Below the pieces are notes generated by a model, which was not told the origin of the DNA, did not search any database, and saw nothing but the letters and a program-made list of their open reading frames with translations. Position numbers and translations under genes: made by a program. This document shows positions 6,967-14,415 of a stretch of 14,533 bases of DNA, one piece after another. Origin of the DNA: Gemmatimonadota bacterium (GTDB taxonomy: Bacteria; Gemmatimonadota; Gemmatimonadetes; Gemmatimonadales; Gemmatimonadaceae). The stretch is taken from contig JAEUJK010000623.1 in the NCBI GenBank assembly GCA_016794735.1, positions 1-14,533 of the forward strand. The letters run 5' to 3'. Within the stretch, counting starts at the first letter, position 1. Every line of letters starts with the position of its first letter.

Positions 6967-8399
6967 CCCACGGAACCGACTCCTACTCTTCTCCGCTGTC
7001 GCAGCGCTACGCGTCGGCGGCCATGCTGGCGTTGTGGTCACCCCAGCGTCGGCATGGCTTGTGGCGTCGTCTCTGGCTTGCGTTGGCAGAGTCGCAGCAG
7101 GCGCTTGGCGTGGACATTCCGCACGCCGCGCTGGACCAGATGCGCGAGCACCTGGACGACATCGACTTCGAGGCGGTGGCGGCGTACGAGAAGCGCTTCC
7201 GTCACGACGTGATGGCGCACATCCACGCCTTCGGTGACGTGGCCCCCGCGGCGCGCGGCTTCATTCACTATGGCGCGACCTCGTGTTACGTCACCGACAA
7301 CGCGGAACTCGCGCTCATGCGCGAGGGACTCGGCCTGCTGCGCGGCAAGGTGCTGCAGGTCCTCTCCCAGTTGCGGGGATTCGCCGAAACGTGGCGTGCG
7401 CAACCGACCCTCGGGTACACGCACCTGCAGCCGGCGCAGCTCACCACGGTGGGCAAGCGCGCCACCTTGTGGATGCAGGACTTCCTGCTCGACCTGAGTG
7501 ACCTCGACCATCGGCTCGCGGGGCTTCCCTTCCGCGGCGTGAAGGGGACCACCGGGACGCAGGCGTCGTTCCTCCAGATCTTCGATGGCGACCACGCGAA
7601 GGTGCGTGAACTCGATCGACGCGTGAGCGCGGCCTTCGGCTTCGCGCGACCGATGCCGGTCACGGGTCAGACTTACTCGCGCAAGGTTGATGCACAGGTC
7701 CTCGGCGTCGTCGCCGGGATAGCGGCCAGTGCCGGCAAGCTGGCCTCCGACCTGCGCATGCTGCAGGCATTTGGGGAGATCGAGGAGCCGTTCGAGAAGG
7801 AACAGGTGGGTTCCTCGGCCATGGCCTACAAGCGCAACCCGATGCGCAGCGAGCGCGTGAACTCGCTGGCGCGATTCGTGGCCTCGCTCGAGGTCAACGC
7901 CAACCAGACGCATGCGGTGCAGTACTTCGAGCGCACGCTCGATGACTCCGCCAACCGGCGGCTGGTGATTCCGGAGATGTTCCTGGCCACCGACGCGATC
8001 ATGGTCCTGCTGGTGAACATCACGTCCGGGCTCGAGGTGCACCGGGCGCGTATCGAGGCCCGCGTGCGAGAGGAACTGCCGTTCATGGCAACGGAGGAAC
8101 TCATCGTTCGGGCCGTGCGCGCTGGCATGAGTCGCCAGGACGCGCACGAGGTGATCCGGCGCCACTCCATTGCCGCCGCACGCGCCATGAAGGATGAAGG
8201 GCTCCCGAACGACATGCTCGAACGGCTTGCCGCCGACGACGCCTTCCCGGTACCCGTGGACGAATTGCAGACAGCCCTCGACCCGACCCGATACACCGGG
8301 CGCGCGCCGCAACAGGTCGACGACTTCCTCGCGGAAGAGGTGGCACCCGTGCTTGCCGGGGCCTCGCTGAACACCTCGCACGACGAGGTGCGCGTATGA
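6963..8399 (+). CDS. purB: Adenylosuccinate lyase
   Basis: 478 residues. PurB removes fumarate from SAICAR to give AICAR and from adenylosuccinate to give AMP. Family motifs of the fumarase/aspartase superfamily are intact: HYGATSCYVTDNAEL (102-116), GYTHLQPAQ with His154, and the flexible signature loop GSSAMAYKRNPMRSER (283-298), where Ser284/Ser285 supply the catalytic serine. Length and the NPMRSER extension resemble the eukaryote-like PurB group more than the shorter B. subtilis type. The usual SSAMPYK is SSAMAYK here. Start is GTG 6963, overlapping the HtrA stop (GTGA), with GAGG 7 nt upstream; its own stop overlaps purC (ATGA). Confidence 0.97.
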   Translation: MTHGTDSYSSPLSQRYASAAMLALWSPQRRHGLWRRLWLALAESQQALGVDIPHAALDQMREHLDDIDFEAVAAYEKRFRHDVMAHIHAFGDVAPAARGFIHYGATSCYVTDNAELALMREGLGLLRGKVLQVLSQLRGFAETWRAQPTLGYTHLQPAQLTTVGKRATLWMQDFLLDLSDLDHRLAGLPFRGVKGTTGTQASFLQIFDGDHAKVRELDRRVSAAFGFARPMPVTGQTYSRKVDAQVLGVVAGIAASAGKLASDLRMLQAFGEIEEPFEKEQVGSSAMAYKRNPMRSERVNSLARFVASLEVNANQTHAVQYFERTLDDSANRRLVIPEMFLATDAIMVLLVNITSGLEVHRARIEARVREELPFMATEELIVRAVRAGMSRQDAHEVIRRHSIAAARAMKDEGLPNDMLERLAADDAFPVPVDELQTALDPTRYTGRAPQQVDDFLAEEVAPVLAGASLNTSHDEVRV

Positions 8400-9316
8400 C
8401 CGTCGCGACCACGGCCCTGCCCTTGCCCCTCGTGCGCCGCGGGAAGGTGCGTGACGTCTATGCAGTGGATGACGATCGACTCCTGCTCGTCGCGACCGAT
8501 CGGGTCTCGGCGTTCGATGTCGTGATGGCGGAAGCGGTGCCCCACAAGGGCGCAGTGCTCACGCAGCTCACCGCATGGTGGTTGCGCCAGCTGGAAGGCA
8601 CGGTCGCCCATCACATGCTGAGTGCGGACGCCGCCGAGATCATCCGCGAGGTTCCTGCGCTGGCGCCCCATGCGGCATTGCTCGCGGGTCGGGCGATGTT
8701 GTGCGTGCGGACCGAGGTGTACCCGATCGAGTGCGTCATGCGTGGCTACCTGAGCGGCTCCGCATGGAAGGAGTACCGACAGCACGGCACACTCGCCGGT
8801 GAACCGCTGCCAGCGGGCCTCCGGGAGAGTGATCGACTGGAGCCCGCGATCTTCTCGCCGGCCACCAAGGCGGAAACCGGTCACGACGAGAACATCACGC
8901 GCGACCAGGTGCGTGCCGTGGTGGGTGATGCCGCAGCGGCGACCCTCGAACGTCTCGCGCGCGAGGTCTACGCCTTCGGGTGCCGCGCCGCCGAGCCGCG
9001 CGGGATCATCCTGGCCGATACCAAGTTCGAGTTCGGCCAGCGCGACGGGAAAGTCATCCTCATCGATGAGGTGATGACCCCGGACAGCTCGCGATTCTGG
9101 CCGGCAGATTCCTACGCCCCCGGTCGCGGCCAGCCCAGCTTCGACAAGCAGCCGCTGCGCGACTATCTCGACGCCGAGCGTGCCGCTGGTCGGTGGAACG
9201 GTGAGGCCCCTCCGCCCCCGCTCCCCGCGGAGGTGGTGCGCGCCACCAGTGAACGTTACCTCGATGCCTTCCGGCGCCTGACGGGCCGGCCCCTCGACAC
9301 GAGCCGCGACGCATGA
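8396..9316 (+). CDS. purC: SAICAR synthetase (phosphoribosylaminoimidazole-succinocarboxamide synthase)
   Basis: 306 residues, like the ~300-residue yeast Ade1 type and longer than E. coli PurC. It joins CAIR to aspartate using ATP, making SAICAR, the substrate of the PurB encoded just before it. Motifs seen: RRGKVRDVYAVDDDRLLLVATDRVSAF split across 14-40 (ATP-binding lobe), ECVMRGYLSGSAWKEY (substrate site), GIILADTKFEFG and DEVMTPDSSRFW, which are PurC signatures. A good ribosome site (GAGGTG, 8385-8390) stands 5 nt before the ATG, which overlaps the purB stop as ATGA. Its stop in turn overlaps psd. Family assignment is firm. Confidence 0.97.
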   Translation: MTVATTALPLPLVRRGKVRDVYAVDDDRLLLVATDRVSAFDVVMAEAVPHKGAVLTQLTAWWLRQLEGTVAHHMLSADAAEIIREVPALAPHAALLAGRAMLCVRTEVYPIECVMRGYLSGSAWKEYRQHGTLAGEPLPAGLRESDRLEPAIFSPATKAETGHDENITRDQVRAVVGDAAAATLERLAREVYAFGCRAAEPRGIILADTKFEFGQRDGKVILIDEVMTPDSSRFWPADSYAPGRGQPSFDKQPLRDYLDAERAAGRWNGEAPPPPLPAEVVRATSERYLDAFRRLTGRPLDTSRDA

Positions 9317-9969
9317 GCATTGCACGGGAAGGGCTGGTCTTCATCTACATCGCCGCCGCCATTACCGCGGCGACCTACGCGGCCGCAGCAGGTCGCCGCT
9401 CCTGGCCGGTCTGGATCCTGGCCTTTGTCTTCACGCTGCTCACCCTGTGGGTCATCTACTTCTTCCGTGACCCGGAGCGCACCGGCCCCCGCGGGGACGA
9501 CCTGGTGATTGCCCCGGCGGACGGACGGGTGATCCAGGTGAGCGAGGTGGACGAACCGGCGTTCCTCCACGGCCGCGCGATCCGCGTCAGCATCTTCATG
9601 AACGTGTTCAACGTGCACGTGAACCGATACCCGATCTCGGGGACGGTGCGTTATGTGCACTACAACCCGGGCAAGTTCCTCAACGCGGCCGTCGACAAGG
9701 CGTCGCTCGAGAACGAGCAGATGTCGGTGGGGATCGAACATCCGCGTGGTCGCCTGCTGGTGCGGCAGATCGCGGGGCTCATCGCCCGGCGCATCGTGAC
9801 GTATTCCCGTGAGGGTGATTCGGTCGAGCAGGCCGAGAAGCTCGGCTTGATCCGGTTTGGCTCCCGCGTGGATGTCTTCCTGCCACCGGGTACCGAGATC
9901 GCCGTGAAGGTGGGTGAACACACCGTGGCTGGCACGACCGTCGTCGCGCGACTGCGAGGTCCCGGATGA
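9313..9969 (+). CDS. psd: Phosphatidylserine decarboxylase, short (PSD-A-like) form
   Basis: 218 residues, typical of the short PSD group. It decarboxylates phosphatidylserine to phosphatidylethanolamine using a pyruvoyl group made by self-cleavage. Two N-terminal hydrophobic segments (~8-27, ~33-50) suggest membrane attachment. FRDPERTGP, IAPADGRV (Asp70), MNVFNVHVNRYP (His102) and IRFGSRVDVFLP are seen. Self-cleavage is expected at Gly183-Ser184, with Ser184 becoming the pyruvoyl residue. The C-terminus (VAGTTVVARL) fits the family. The start overlaps the purC stop (ATGA) and the stop overlaps pssA (ATGA). The substrate enzyme PssA is therefore coupled directly behind it. The start has only a weak ribosome site and probably depends on coupling. 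Confidence 0.95.
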   Translation: MSIAREGLVFIYIAAAITAATYAAAAGRRSWPVWILAFVFTLLTLWVIYFFRDPERTGPRGDDLVIAPADGRVIQVSEVDEPAFLHGRAIRVSIFMNVFNVHVNRYPISGTVRYVHYNPGKFLNAAVDKASLENEQMSVGIEHPRGRLLVRQIAGLIARRIVTYSREGDSVEQAEKLGLIRFGSRVDVFLPPGTEIAVKVGEHTVAGTTVVARLRGPG

Positions 9970-10823
9970 GACGCCCTCCCCCGCTACGCCGCACCGTCGT
10001 CTTGCTCCCCAACGGGTTCACCCTCGCGAACCTCTTCCTCGGGGTGTTCGCGATCGTCGCGGCGTCGCGCGGGGACTATTCCCGGGCCGGCGCCTACGTG
10101 GTGTTCGGGGCCGTGTGCGACGCGCTGGATGGTCGCATTGCCCGCGCCACGCAGACCGGCAGCCGGTTTGGCGAGGAGCTCGATTCGCTGGTCGACGCGA
10201 TCTCGTTCGGGCTCGCGCCCGCGCTGATCATGTACTTCGCGGTCCTCAACCAGCAGGGTTGGGACTGGATCTTCACCTTCCTGTTCGCGATGTGCGCCGT
10301 GATCCGCCTGGCGCGCTTCAACGTCGAGCAGGCCGGACGCAAGAAGACGCACTTCCGCGGGTTGCCGAGCCCGGCCGCGGGCACGACGCTCGCGACGTAC
10401 TACTGGTTCTCGCAGACGCCGCTGTACACGCAGACGATGATCGCCGACCTGCCGTGGCATGTGATGCTGCGGTACATCATGCTCGGGCTCGGCTTCCTCA
10501 TGATCAGCAACGTGTCGTACGCGGCGGTGCCGACGGTCGGGTATCGGACGATCAAGGAGATCCTCGGATCGCTCCTCGTCGTCGGGACCATCATTGGCGT
10601 CATCTTCCTTCCCAAGCAGTTCTTCTTCCCGGCCCTGATGGGCTACGTGCTCTACGGCCTGGGGCGCACCGTGTTGTTTGGCCTCCTCGGACGCCTGCCC
10701 GCCGAGGAGCTCGACCCGTCGATCACGGACGGGGACCCCGACGACCGGAGGCGCCGTCGGCGTCGCCGGCGGCGGCAGGACTCCGACGTCCCTCCCTCGC
10801 CTCCCACTCTACCTAACGCCTGA
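9966..10823 (+). CDS. pssA: CDP-diacylglycerol-serine O-phosphatidyltransferase
   Basis: 285 residues, an integral membrane CDP-alcohol phosphatidyltransferase making phosphatidylserine from CDP-diacylglycerol and serine. The family motif is complete: Asp52, Asp55-Gly56, Ala59-Arg60, Gly69, Asp73 and Asp77 (CDALDGRIAR then GEELDSLVD). PNGFTLANLFLG near the N-terminus is typical of type II PssA. Several hydrophobic helices follow up to about residue 245. The C-terminal tail is unusual: an acidic DGDPDD stretch, then ten consecutive arginines, then a Pro/Ser-rich end. GAGGT (9956-9960) lies 5 nt before the ATG, which overlaps psd. The following purS start abuts its stop (TGAATG). The serine specificity is supported by pairing with psd. 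Confidence 0.95.
   Translation: MRRPPPLRRTVVLLPNGFTLANLFLGVFAIVAASRGDYSRAGAYVVFGAVCDALDGRIARATQTGSRFGEELDSLVDAISFGLAPALIMYFAVLNQQGWDWIFTFLFAMCAVIRLARFNVEQAGRKKTHFRGLPSPAAGTTLATYYWFSQTPLYTQTMIADLPWHVMLRYIMLGLGFLMISNVSYAAVPTVGYRTIKEILGSLLVVGTIIGVIFLPKQFFFPALMGYVLYGLGRTVLFGLLGRLPAEELDPSITDGDPDDRRRRRRRRRRQDSDVPPSPPTLPNA
10812..10820 (+). repeat. CCTAACGCC word, copy 3
   Basis: Third copy, forming the last three codons of pssA and ending 3 bp before the purS ATG, in the place of a ribosome site. It is in yet another codon frame (Pro-Asn-Ala). Confidence 0.5.
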
Positions 10824-11081
10824 ATGCCTCGCTACCGCGTCGCCGTGCACATTGTCCCGCGCCAGGGAATCCTGGACCCCCAGGGGAAGGCTGTGCGCGA
10901 TGCCCTTCACACCCTCGGCTTCGGCTCGGTGGTCGATGCACACGTCGGTCGGCACCTCGTGCTCGACGTCGATGCGGCCTCGGATGCCGAGGCGACCGCC
11001 GCCGTGCGCACGATGTGTGACAAGCTCCTCGCGAATCCCGTGACCGAGGACTACGAAATCGCCGGGGTACAGGCCGCATGA
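10824..11081 (+). CDS. purS: FGAM synthase subunit PurS
   Basis: 85 residues. PurS is the small structural subunit that brings PurQ and PurL together and helps pass ammonia between them. The sequence shows the family pattern: a first strand (YRVAVHIVPRQGILDPQGKAV), a LGFGSVVDAHVGRHL core, and the C-terminal helix with NPVTEDYEI. The ATG directly follows the pssA stop and there is no Shine-Dalgarno sequence, so translation probably relies on ribosomes ending on pssA. Its stop overlaps the purQ start (ATGA). Presence of PurS agrees with the short (~766-residue) PurL in the same operon. Confidence 0.95.
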   Translation: MPRYRVAVHIVPRQGILDPQGKAVRDALHTLGFGSVVDAHVGRHLVLDVDAASDAEATAAVRTMCDKLLANPVTEDYEIAGVQAA

Positions 11082-11770
11082 AGTTCGGCATCGTCCTCTT
11101 TCCGGGCACCAACCGCGACGGCGACGCGTGGGATGCCGTGACGGGGCCGCTCGGCGCATCCGCGGTGCGGCTCTGGCACAAGGATCACGACCTGCAGGGC
11201 GCGGATGTCATCATCCTGCCCGGTGGGTTCTCCTACGGGGACTACCTGCGCGCCGGGGCCATCGCTCGCTTCAGCCCCATCATGCAGGAAGTCGTCGCGC
11301 ATGCGCGCGCTGGCGGCCCCGTGATCGGGATCTGTAATGGCTTCCAGATCCTCTGCGAGGCGCACCTGCTCCCGGGTGCCCTGCTCCGCAACGCGTCCCT
11401 GCAGTTCCGCAGCATGCCGGTCACGCTGCGGGTGGAGAATGCCAACACGCGATTCACCAACCAGTACAAGGCCGGCCAGCTGCTCCGCGTTCCGATTGCC
11501 CATGGTGACGGCCGCTTTGCCATCGACGCGGATGGCTTGCGCGCGCTCGAAGACGCCGGCCAGGTGGTCTTCCGCTATGTCGATCGCAACGGCCAGGTGA
11601 CCGACGCGGCGAACCCCAACGGTTCCCTCGACAACATCGCCGGGATCATCAACGCCGGCGGGAACGTGATGGGGCTCATGCCACATCCCGAGAACGCCAT
11701 CGACCCACTCCTCGGATCCACCGACGGGCTGGGGATCTTCACCTCCATTCTTGCACACGTGGCTGCCTGA
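11078..11770 (+). CDS. purQ: FGAM synthase glutaminase subunit PurQ
   Basis: 230 residues, a class I glutamine amidotransferase that releases ammonia from glutamine for FGAR amidation. The oxyanion region FPGTNRDGD (8-16), the nucleophile elbow GICNGFQIL with Cys86, and the His203/Glu205 pair in MPHPENA form the complete Cys-His-Glu triad. ILPGGFSYGDYLRAGA is also typical. It overlaps purS by ATGA and is followed after a 41-bp gap by the small zinc-ribbon gene, the widest gap in the run from purB to purF. The separate PurQ, PurS and short PurL fit the Bacillus-type three-part enzyme. Confidence 0.97.
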   Translation: MKFGIVLFPGTNRDGDAWDAVTGPLGASAVRLWHKDHDLQGADVIILPGGFSYGDYLRAGAIARFSPIMQEVVAHARAGGPVIGICNGFQILCEAHLLPGALLRNASLQFRSMPVTLRVENANTRFTNQYKAGQLLRVPIAHGDGRFAIDADGLRALEDAGQVVFRYVDRNGQVTDAANPNGSLDNIAGIINAGGNVMGLMPHPENAIDPLLGSTDGLGIFTSILAHVAA

Positions 11771-11811
11771 CCGGCGCCCTTCCATCCCGACTCCTACTCC
11801 CGATCCACGTC

Positions 11812-12114
11812 ATGACCGACTCCAAGCCGACACGCAACGAAGACGAGTACTTCGTCAAGAAGGACGCGGAACTCATCAAGGAGCAGCGCGCGCGCCTCGA
11901 CGCCGAGCGGGCGCGTGCCGAACGTCGCTCGCACTTCATGAAGTGCCCCAAGTGCGGCGCCGACCTGCAGGAAGTGGACTTCCACCACATGAAGATCGAC
12001 CGCTGCTCCGAGTGCGGCGGGCTCTGGCTCGACAAGGGTGAGATGGAGATGCTCGAGCACGTGGACCAGAGCGCGGTGCGCGGGTTCATCCGCTCGCTCT
12101 TCGGACTGAAGTAG
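11812..12114 (+). CDS. Small TFIIB-type zinc-ribbon protein in the purine operon
   Basis: 100 residues. Residues ~1-40 are a charged helix (many Lys, Glu, Arg). Residues 45-75 hold a zinc ribbon with Cys45-x2-Cys48 (MKCPKCGADL) and Cys65-x2-Cys68, followed by GGLWLDKGEMEML, the hallmark of zf-TFIIB (PF13453-like) proteins. The C-terminus is basic and hydrophobic (GFIRSLFGLK). The biochemical role of this family is largely unknown. It sits between purQ and purL, whose start abuts its stop (TAGATG), so it is co-expressed with the FGAM synthase subunits. Whether it acts on that complex, as a metal chaperone or elsewhere is open. There is no Shine-Dalgarno sequence; the 41-bp upstream gap is pyrimidine-rich. 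Confidence 0.92.
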   Translation: MTDSKPTRNEDEYFVKKDAELIKEQRARLDAERARAERRSHFMKCPKCGADLQEVDFHHMKIDRCSECGGLWLDKGEMEMLEHVDQSAVRGFIRSLFGLK

Positions 12115-14415
12115 ATGGGAGCCACGCCCCGCCCCGGCGATCCGGCAATCACGCCGGCCCTTGTGGCCGACCACGGCCTGACCGCCGACGAGTACGACCG
12201 CCTCGTCGCGATGCTCGGCCGCACCCCGACCCTCACGGAAGTCGGGATCATCAGCGCGCTCTGGAGTGAGCACTGTTCGTACAAGCACTCACGTCCGGTG
12301 CTCCGGACGCTGCCCACGAAGGCGCCACACGTGTTGCAGGGCCCCGGCGAGAATGCCGGGGTCATCTCGATCGGGGATGGCCTTGCCATCGCCTTCAAGA
12401 TCGAGTCGCACAACCATCCGAGCGCGGTGGAGCCCTACCAGGGCGCAGCGACCGGCGTCGGCGGGATCCTGCGAGACGTCTTCACCATGGGCGCCCGCCC
12501 CATCGCGCTGCTCAACTCGCTCCGCTTCGGGTCGTTGGAGAGCCCGCGTGTGCGCTGGCTGGTGGCTGGCGTCGTCAAGGGGATCGGCGACTACGGCAAT
12601 TGCGTCGGCATTCCCACCGTCGCGGGTGAAGTGGTGTTCGACCCGTCCTACGAGGGGAACCCGCTGGTGAACGCGATGTGCGTCGGGCTGCTCAAGGAGT
12701 CCGACCTCATTCGGGCGAAGGCCCAGGGCGTGGGCAACCCGGTGATCGCCGTCGGCGCGCGCACGGGACGCGATGGCATTCACGGAGCCGCCTTCGCGTC
12801 GGAAGACCTGTCCGAGGCCTCCGAGGCGAAGCGGCCACAGGTGCAGGTGGGCGACCCCTTCACCGAGAAGCTGCTCCTCGAGGCGAGCCTCGAGTTGATC
12901 ACGAGCGGGCACATCGTCGCGATCCAGGACATGGGCGCGGCCGGCCTCACGTCGTCGTCCGCGGAGATGGCGGAACGCGGGGACGTCGGCGTCACGATCG
13001 ACACCACCAAGGTGCCGGTGCGCGAGCCGGGGATGACGCCGTACGAGATCCTGCTCTCCGAATCACAGGAGCGCATGCTCGTCGTCGCACGCCGCGGCCA
13101 TGAGAACGAAGTCCGCGCGATCCTCGAGAAGTGGGACCTGGTGGCCGAAGTGATCGGCGAGGTCATCGCCGAGCCGGTCTACCGCGTGACCGAAGGAAGC
13201 AAGGTCGTGGCGGAGTTCCCGGGGTCACGCCTGGTGACCGACTGCCCCGTGTATCATCCCGAGGCGCGCGAGGGCGAAGAGGTTCAGCGGTTGCGCGCGA
13301 TGGACGTCCACGCGATCGCCGAGCGGCCGGAGGAATCCGACCCGTTCTGGACCCTCGAGCAGTTGCTCTCGAGCCCAACGATCGCCAGCAAGACGTGGAT
13401 TCACCGGCAGTACGACTCCACGGTGCGCGGGCAGACGGTGGTCGGCCCCGGGCACGGGGACGCGGCCGTGGTACGCATCCCGGGCACCACGAAGGCCATC
13501 GCCCTCAAGACGGACTGCAACGGCCGCTACGTGTATCTCGAGCCGCGCACGGGCGGGCGGATCGCGGTGGCCGAGTGCGCCCGCAACGTGGCATGCACCG
13601 GGGCGCGGCCAATGGCCATCACCAACTGCCTCAATTTCGGGAATCCCAAGCGCCCGGAGATCTTCTTCCAGTTCCGCGAAGCCGTGGGGGGCATGGGCGA
13701 CGCCTGCACGGCCCTCGGGACGCCGGTGACCGGCGGCAACGTGTCGTTCTACAACGAGAGCCCGGGGCGCGCCGTCTTCCCGACGCCGACCATTGGCATG
13801 GTCGGGCTCATCGATCATGTCGAGCAGAGTGTGGGTGGTGCCTTCACCACCTCCGGCGACGCCATCGTCCTGCTGGGCGAGCCCACCGATGAGCTGGGCG
13901 CCAGCGAGTACCTGTCGCGGATCCATGGCGTGACGGCGGGCGCGCCACCGCGGTGCGACCTCGAGCGTGAGCGGCTCCTCGTCGACGTACTGCTCTCGGC
14001 GATTGGGGCCGGCCTCGTGCGCTCGGCCCACGATTGCAGCGACGGCGGCCTCGCGGTCGCCCTGGCCGAGAGCGCGATGATGAACGCGGACGCGCCGCGC
14101 GGCTTCAGCGTGGACCTGTCGGCATTCACGTTGCCCTCGCGGGCGCTGTTGTTCGGCGAGGCGCAGGGACGGGTGGTCGTCTCGACCCCTGATCCACAAG
14201 CGGTGTTGCAGGTGGCGGCCCAGCGTGGCCTTCCGGCGTTCGTGCTGGGAACTGTCGGCGGGATCGGCGAGGATGTCGCGTTCCAGGTGGGTAGCAAGCG
14301 GCACACGACGTCGATCGCCCGGTTGGCCACCGCGTTCCATGACAGCATCCCGAACCTCATGGCTCGGGTGGCCGTCTCGTCGGATGACGCCGCCCCGGCC
14401 GGGAGTACGCGCTGA
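12115..14415 (+). CDS. purL: FGAM synthase large subunit PurL (short form)
   Basis: 766 residues, the short PurL that needs PurS and PurQ. It uses ATP and ammonia to convert FGAR to FGAM. N-terminal motif SALWSEHCSYKHSR (48-60) contains the catalytic His53; FKIESHNHPSA (94-104) gives the Mg/ATP site with Glu97 and His99. GAAGLTSSSAEMAERG, TDCNGRYVYLEPR (~465-477), CLNFGNPKRPE and DCSDGGLAVALAESAM (~641) mark the two AIRS-like halves. The protein looks full length. The start abuts the zinc-ribbon stop and the stop shares one base with the purF start (TGATG). Assignment is firm. Confidence 0.98.
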   Translation: MGATPRPGDPAITPALVADHGLTADEYDRLVAMLGRTPTLTEVGIISALWSEHCSYKHSRPVLRTLPTKAPHVLQGPGENAGVISIGDGLAIAFKIESHNHPSAVEPYQGAATGVGGILRDVFTMGARPIALLNSLRFGSLESPRVRWLVAGVVKGIGDYGNCVGIPTVAGEVVFDPSYEGNPLVNAMCVGLLKESDLIRAKAQGVGNPVIAVGARTGRDGIHGAAFASEDLSEASEAKRPQVQVGDPFTEKLLLEASLELITSGHIVAIQDMGAAGLTSSSAEMAERGDVGVTIDTTKVPVREPGMTPYEILLSESQERMLVVARRGHENEVRAILEKWDLVAEVIGEVIAEPVYRVTEGSKVVAEFPGSRLVTDCPVYHPEAREGEEVQRLRAMDVHAIAERPEESDPFWTLEQLLSSPTIASKTWIHRQYDSTVRGQTVVGPGHGDAAVVRIPGTTKAIALKTDCNGRYVYLEPRTGGRIAVAECARNVACTGARPMAITNCLNFGNPKRPEIFFQFREAVGGMGDACTALGTPVTGGNVSFYNESPGRAVFPTPTIGMVGLIDHVEQSVGGAFTTSGDAIVLLGEPTDELGASEYLSRIHGVTAGAPPRCDLERERLLVDVLLSAIGAGLVRSAHDCSDGGLAVALAESAMMNADAPRGFSVDLSAFTLPSRALLFGEAQGRVVVSTPDPQAVLQVAAQRGLPAFVLGTVGGIGEDVAFQVGSKRHTTSIARLATAFHDSIPNLMARVAVSSDDAAPAGSTR

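Noticed and set aside
5431..7041. Long minus-strand open frame opposite htrA
   Set aside because: It is antisense to an HtrA protein with all catalytic residues. Its translation is His/Arg/Asp-rich, as expected for a GC-rich shadow frame.
7038..9325. Long minus-strand open frames opposite purB and purC
   Set aside because: Both lie fully antisense to well-conserved enzymes and show no recognisable domain.
9914..10816. Plus-strand frame overlapping pssA in another phase
   Set aside because: Arg/Pro/Ala-rich shadow; the pssA frame carries the complete CDP-alcohol transferase motif.
13225..14340. Long minus-strand open frame opposite purL
   Set aside because: Antisense to a conserved part of PurL; no motif, typical shadow composition.
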